Shown one piece after another: positions 63,425-64,000 of a DNA stretch of 64,000 bases. Position 1 is the first letter of the stretch; every line of letters starts with the position of its first letter. The position numbers and the translations under genes were made by a program. The notes below the pieces were generated by a model. That model did not search any database. It saw nothing but the letters and a program-made list of their open reading frames with translations, and had not been told where the DNA came from. The stretch comes from Sulfitobacter maritimus. Its GTDB lineage: Bacteria; Pseudomonadota; Alphaproteobacteria; Rhodobacterales; Rhodobacteraceae. The DNA lies in contig NZ_JABVBB010000022.1 in assembly GCF_013346665.1 (NCBI RefSeq), positions 62,001 through 126,000 on the forward strand, written 5' to 3'.

Positions 63425-63718
63425 TCAGTAGAGCGCCTCGTCCTGATCGACCAGCAGGTCCAAAAGCCGCAGGGCGAGCAGACCGCCGCCCATGATCATC
63501 AGGCTGCGCCCGATGGAACCGGTGAGGTTCGAGGGCAGCAGCATCGCCAACCCGTCCCGCGATTTGCGTGCCGCGCGGCGTAGGCCACGGTCCCGGCGGT
63601 GCTTGTTTTCGGGCTCGGGCAGACGCAGAGCGTCCGGCTGCCATTGGCGGATCAACAGCCCCGCGCCCAGAAGGGCGATCCCCGCGAGAACGGGAGAGGA
63701 TTTGGGAGATTGATCCAT
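63425..63718 (-). CDS. Small membrane-associated hypothetical protein
   Basis: A 97-residue protein. Start ATG at 63716-63718 ([20 protein letters not shown]); two hydrophobic segments (about 8-26, 70-90) with an Arg-rich middle ([17 protein letters not shown]). No family recognised. Lies just after sucC. Confidence 0.6.
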   Translation of the reverse strand: MDQSPKSSPVLAGIALLGAGLLIRQWQPDALRLPEPENKHRRDRGLRRAARKSRDGLAMLLPSNLTGSIGRSLMIMGGGLLALRLLDLLVDQDEALY

Positions 63719-63832
63719 GCTGACCTCGTTGCATCCTTGGCTTGCTGCAGCGTCGCTTTTGCCCCTGCCGCAAGGCGGCAAAGACGGTGGCAGGCCACCC
63801 CCGACGTGGGTCGGAAGTGGCCGGGGAGGGGC

Positions 63833-64000
63833 TTATCCCTTCACCGCTTTCACGATTTTCTGCGCGCCATCTTTCAGGTCGTCTGCGGCAATCACATCCA
63901 AACCGGAGTTGTTGATGATCGCTTTGCCTTCTTCGACGTTGGTGCCTTCAAGGCGCACAACCAGCGGCACTTTCAGACCGACTTCTTTCACCGCGGCGAC
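63833..64000 (-). CDS. sucC: Succinyl-CoA synthetase beta subunit (C-terminal end only)
   Basis: Only the last 55 codons are in the window; stop TAA at 63833-63835. The translation reads [20 protein letters not shown], then [22 protein letters not shown] and [13 protein letters not shown], the known SucC C-terminus (ATP-grasp beta subunit, LEGTN and NSGL motifs). The rest is beyond the edge. Two small genes separate it from sucD. Confidence 0.92.
   Translation of the reverse strand, partial: VAAVKEVGLKVPLVVRLEGTNVEEGKAIINNSGLDVIAADDLKDGAQKIVKAVKG

Overview
The window looks like an alphaproteobacterial chromosome of the marine Roseobacter group (Rhodobacterales), possibly near Sulfitobacter. 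The evidence is the overall gene content: a single large flagellar cluster carrying FlaF/FlbT, MotE-like, DUF1217 and SltF-type genes; ArgH, small lipoproteins and LysA in a row; the TIGR02302-type protein next to FtsE/FtsX; and a sucC/sucD/sucA/sucB/lpd block. Genus-level assignment is an inference. I saw no tRNA, rRNA, CRISPR array, insertion sequence or phage gene.

Positions 1-29414 are flagellar. They hold flgF (cut by the window edge), a 593-residue periplasmic helical protein, flgE-flgK-flgL-flgI-rod-binding FlgJ-FlgN-like, three tandem flagellin genes with near-identical leaders, flaF-flbT-DUF1217, then on the minus strand fliF-fliH-fliN-fliP-fliG. Opposite these run fliL-fliM-DUF6468-like-motE. 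A second minus operon is flgB-flgC-fliE-fliQ-slt-flhA-fliR-flhB, divergent from fliI. A MltB-like lytic transglycosylase follows. Together these encode rod, hook, P-ring, export gate, ATPase, C-ring, filament and flagellin regulators. FlgA/G/H, stator MotA/B, FlgD, FliK and chemotaxis genes are not in the window.

Positions 29521-35931 are a sulfur region: CreA family protein, SulP anion transporter, a metallo-hydrolase, two YeeE/YedE half transporters, a BigR/SqrR-like ArsR regulator with the two diagnostic cysteines, a DUF442 phosphatase-fold sulfurtransferase, and a metallo-beta-lactamase/rhodanese/rhodanese fusion with CstB-like architecture. The layout suggests persulfide sensing and detoxification arranged around one regulator.

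Positions 36136-53510 are mixed housekeeping and envelope genes: a TonB/ExbB/ExbD/ExbD operon, a class III aminotransferase, gap with a LacI-type palindrome at its promoter, a MarR-like regulator, a Hint-domain protein, a TlpA thioredoxin, argH, two very small lipoproteins, a DUF2834 protein, lysA, the TIGR02302-type protein, a zinc-ribbon protein, ftsE, ftsX and plsC.

Positions 53907-64000 are the 2-oxoglutarate dehydrogenase and succinyl-CoA synthetase region on the minus strand (sucC partial, sucD, sucA, sucB, lpd). Small membrane-protein genes (MAPEG, DUF805, unknown) are interspersed. The most notable unexplained signals are the conserved structured flagellin leaders, a FliM lacking the usual CheY-docking N-terminus, the split sulfur-detoxification locus, and several intergenic inverted repeats.
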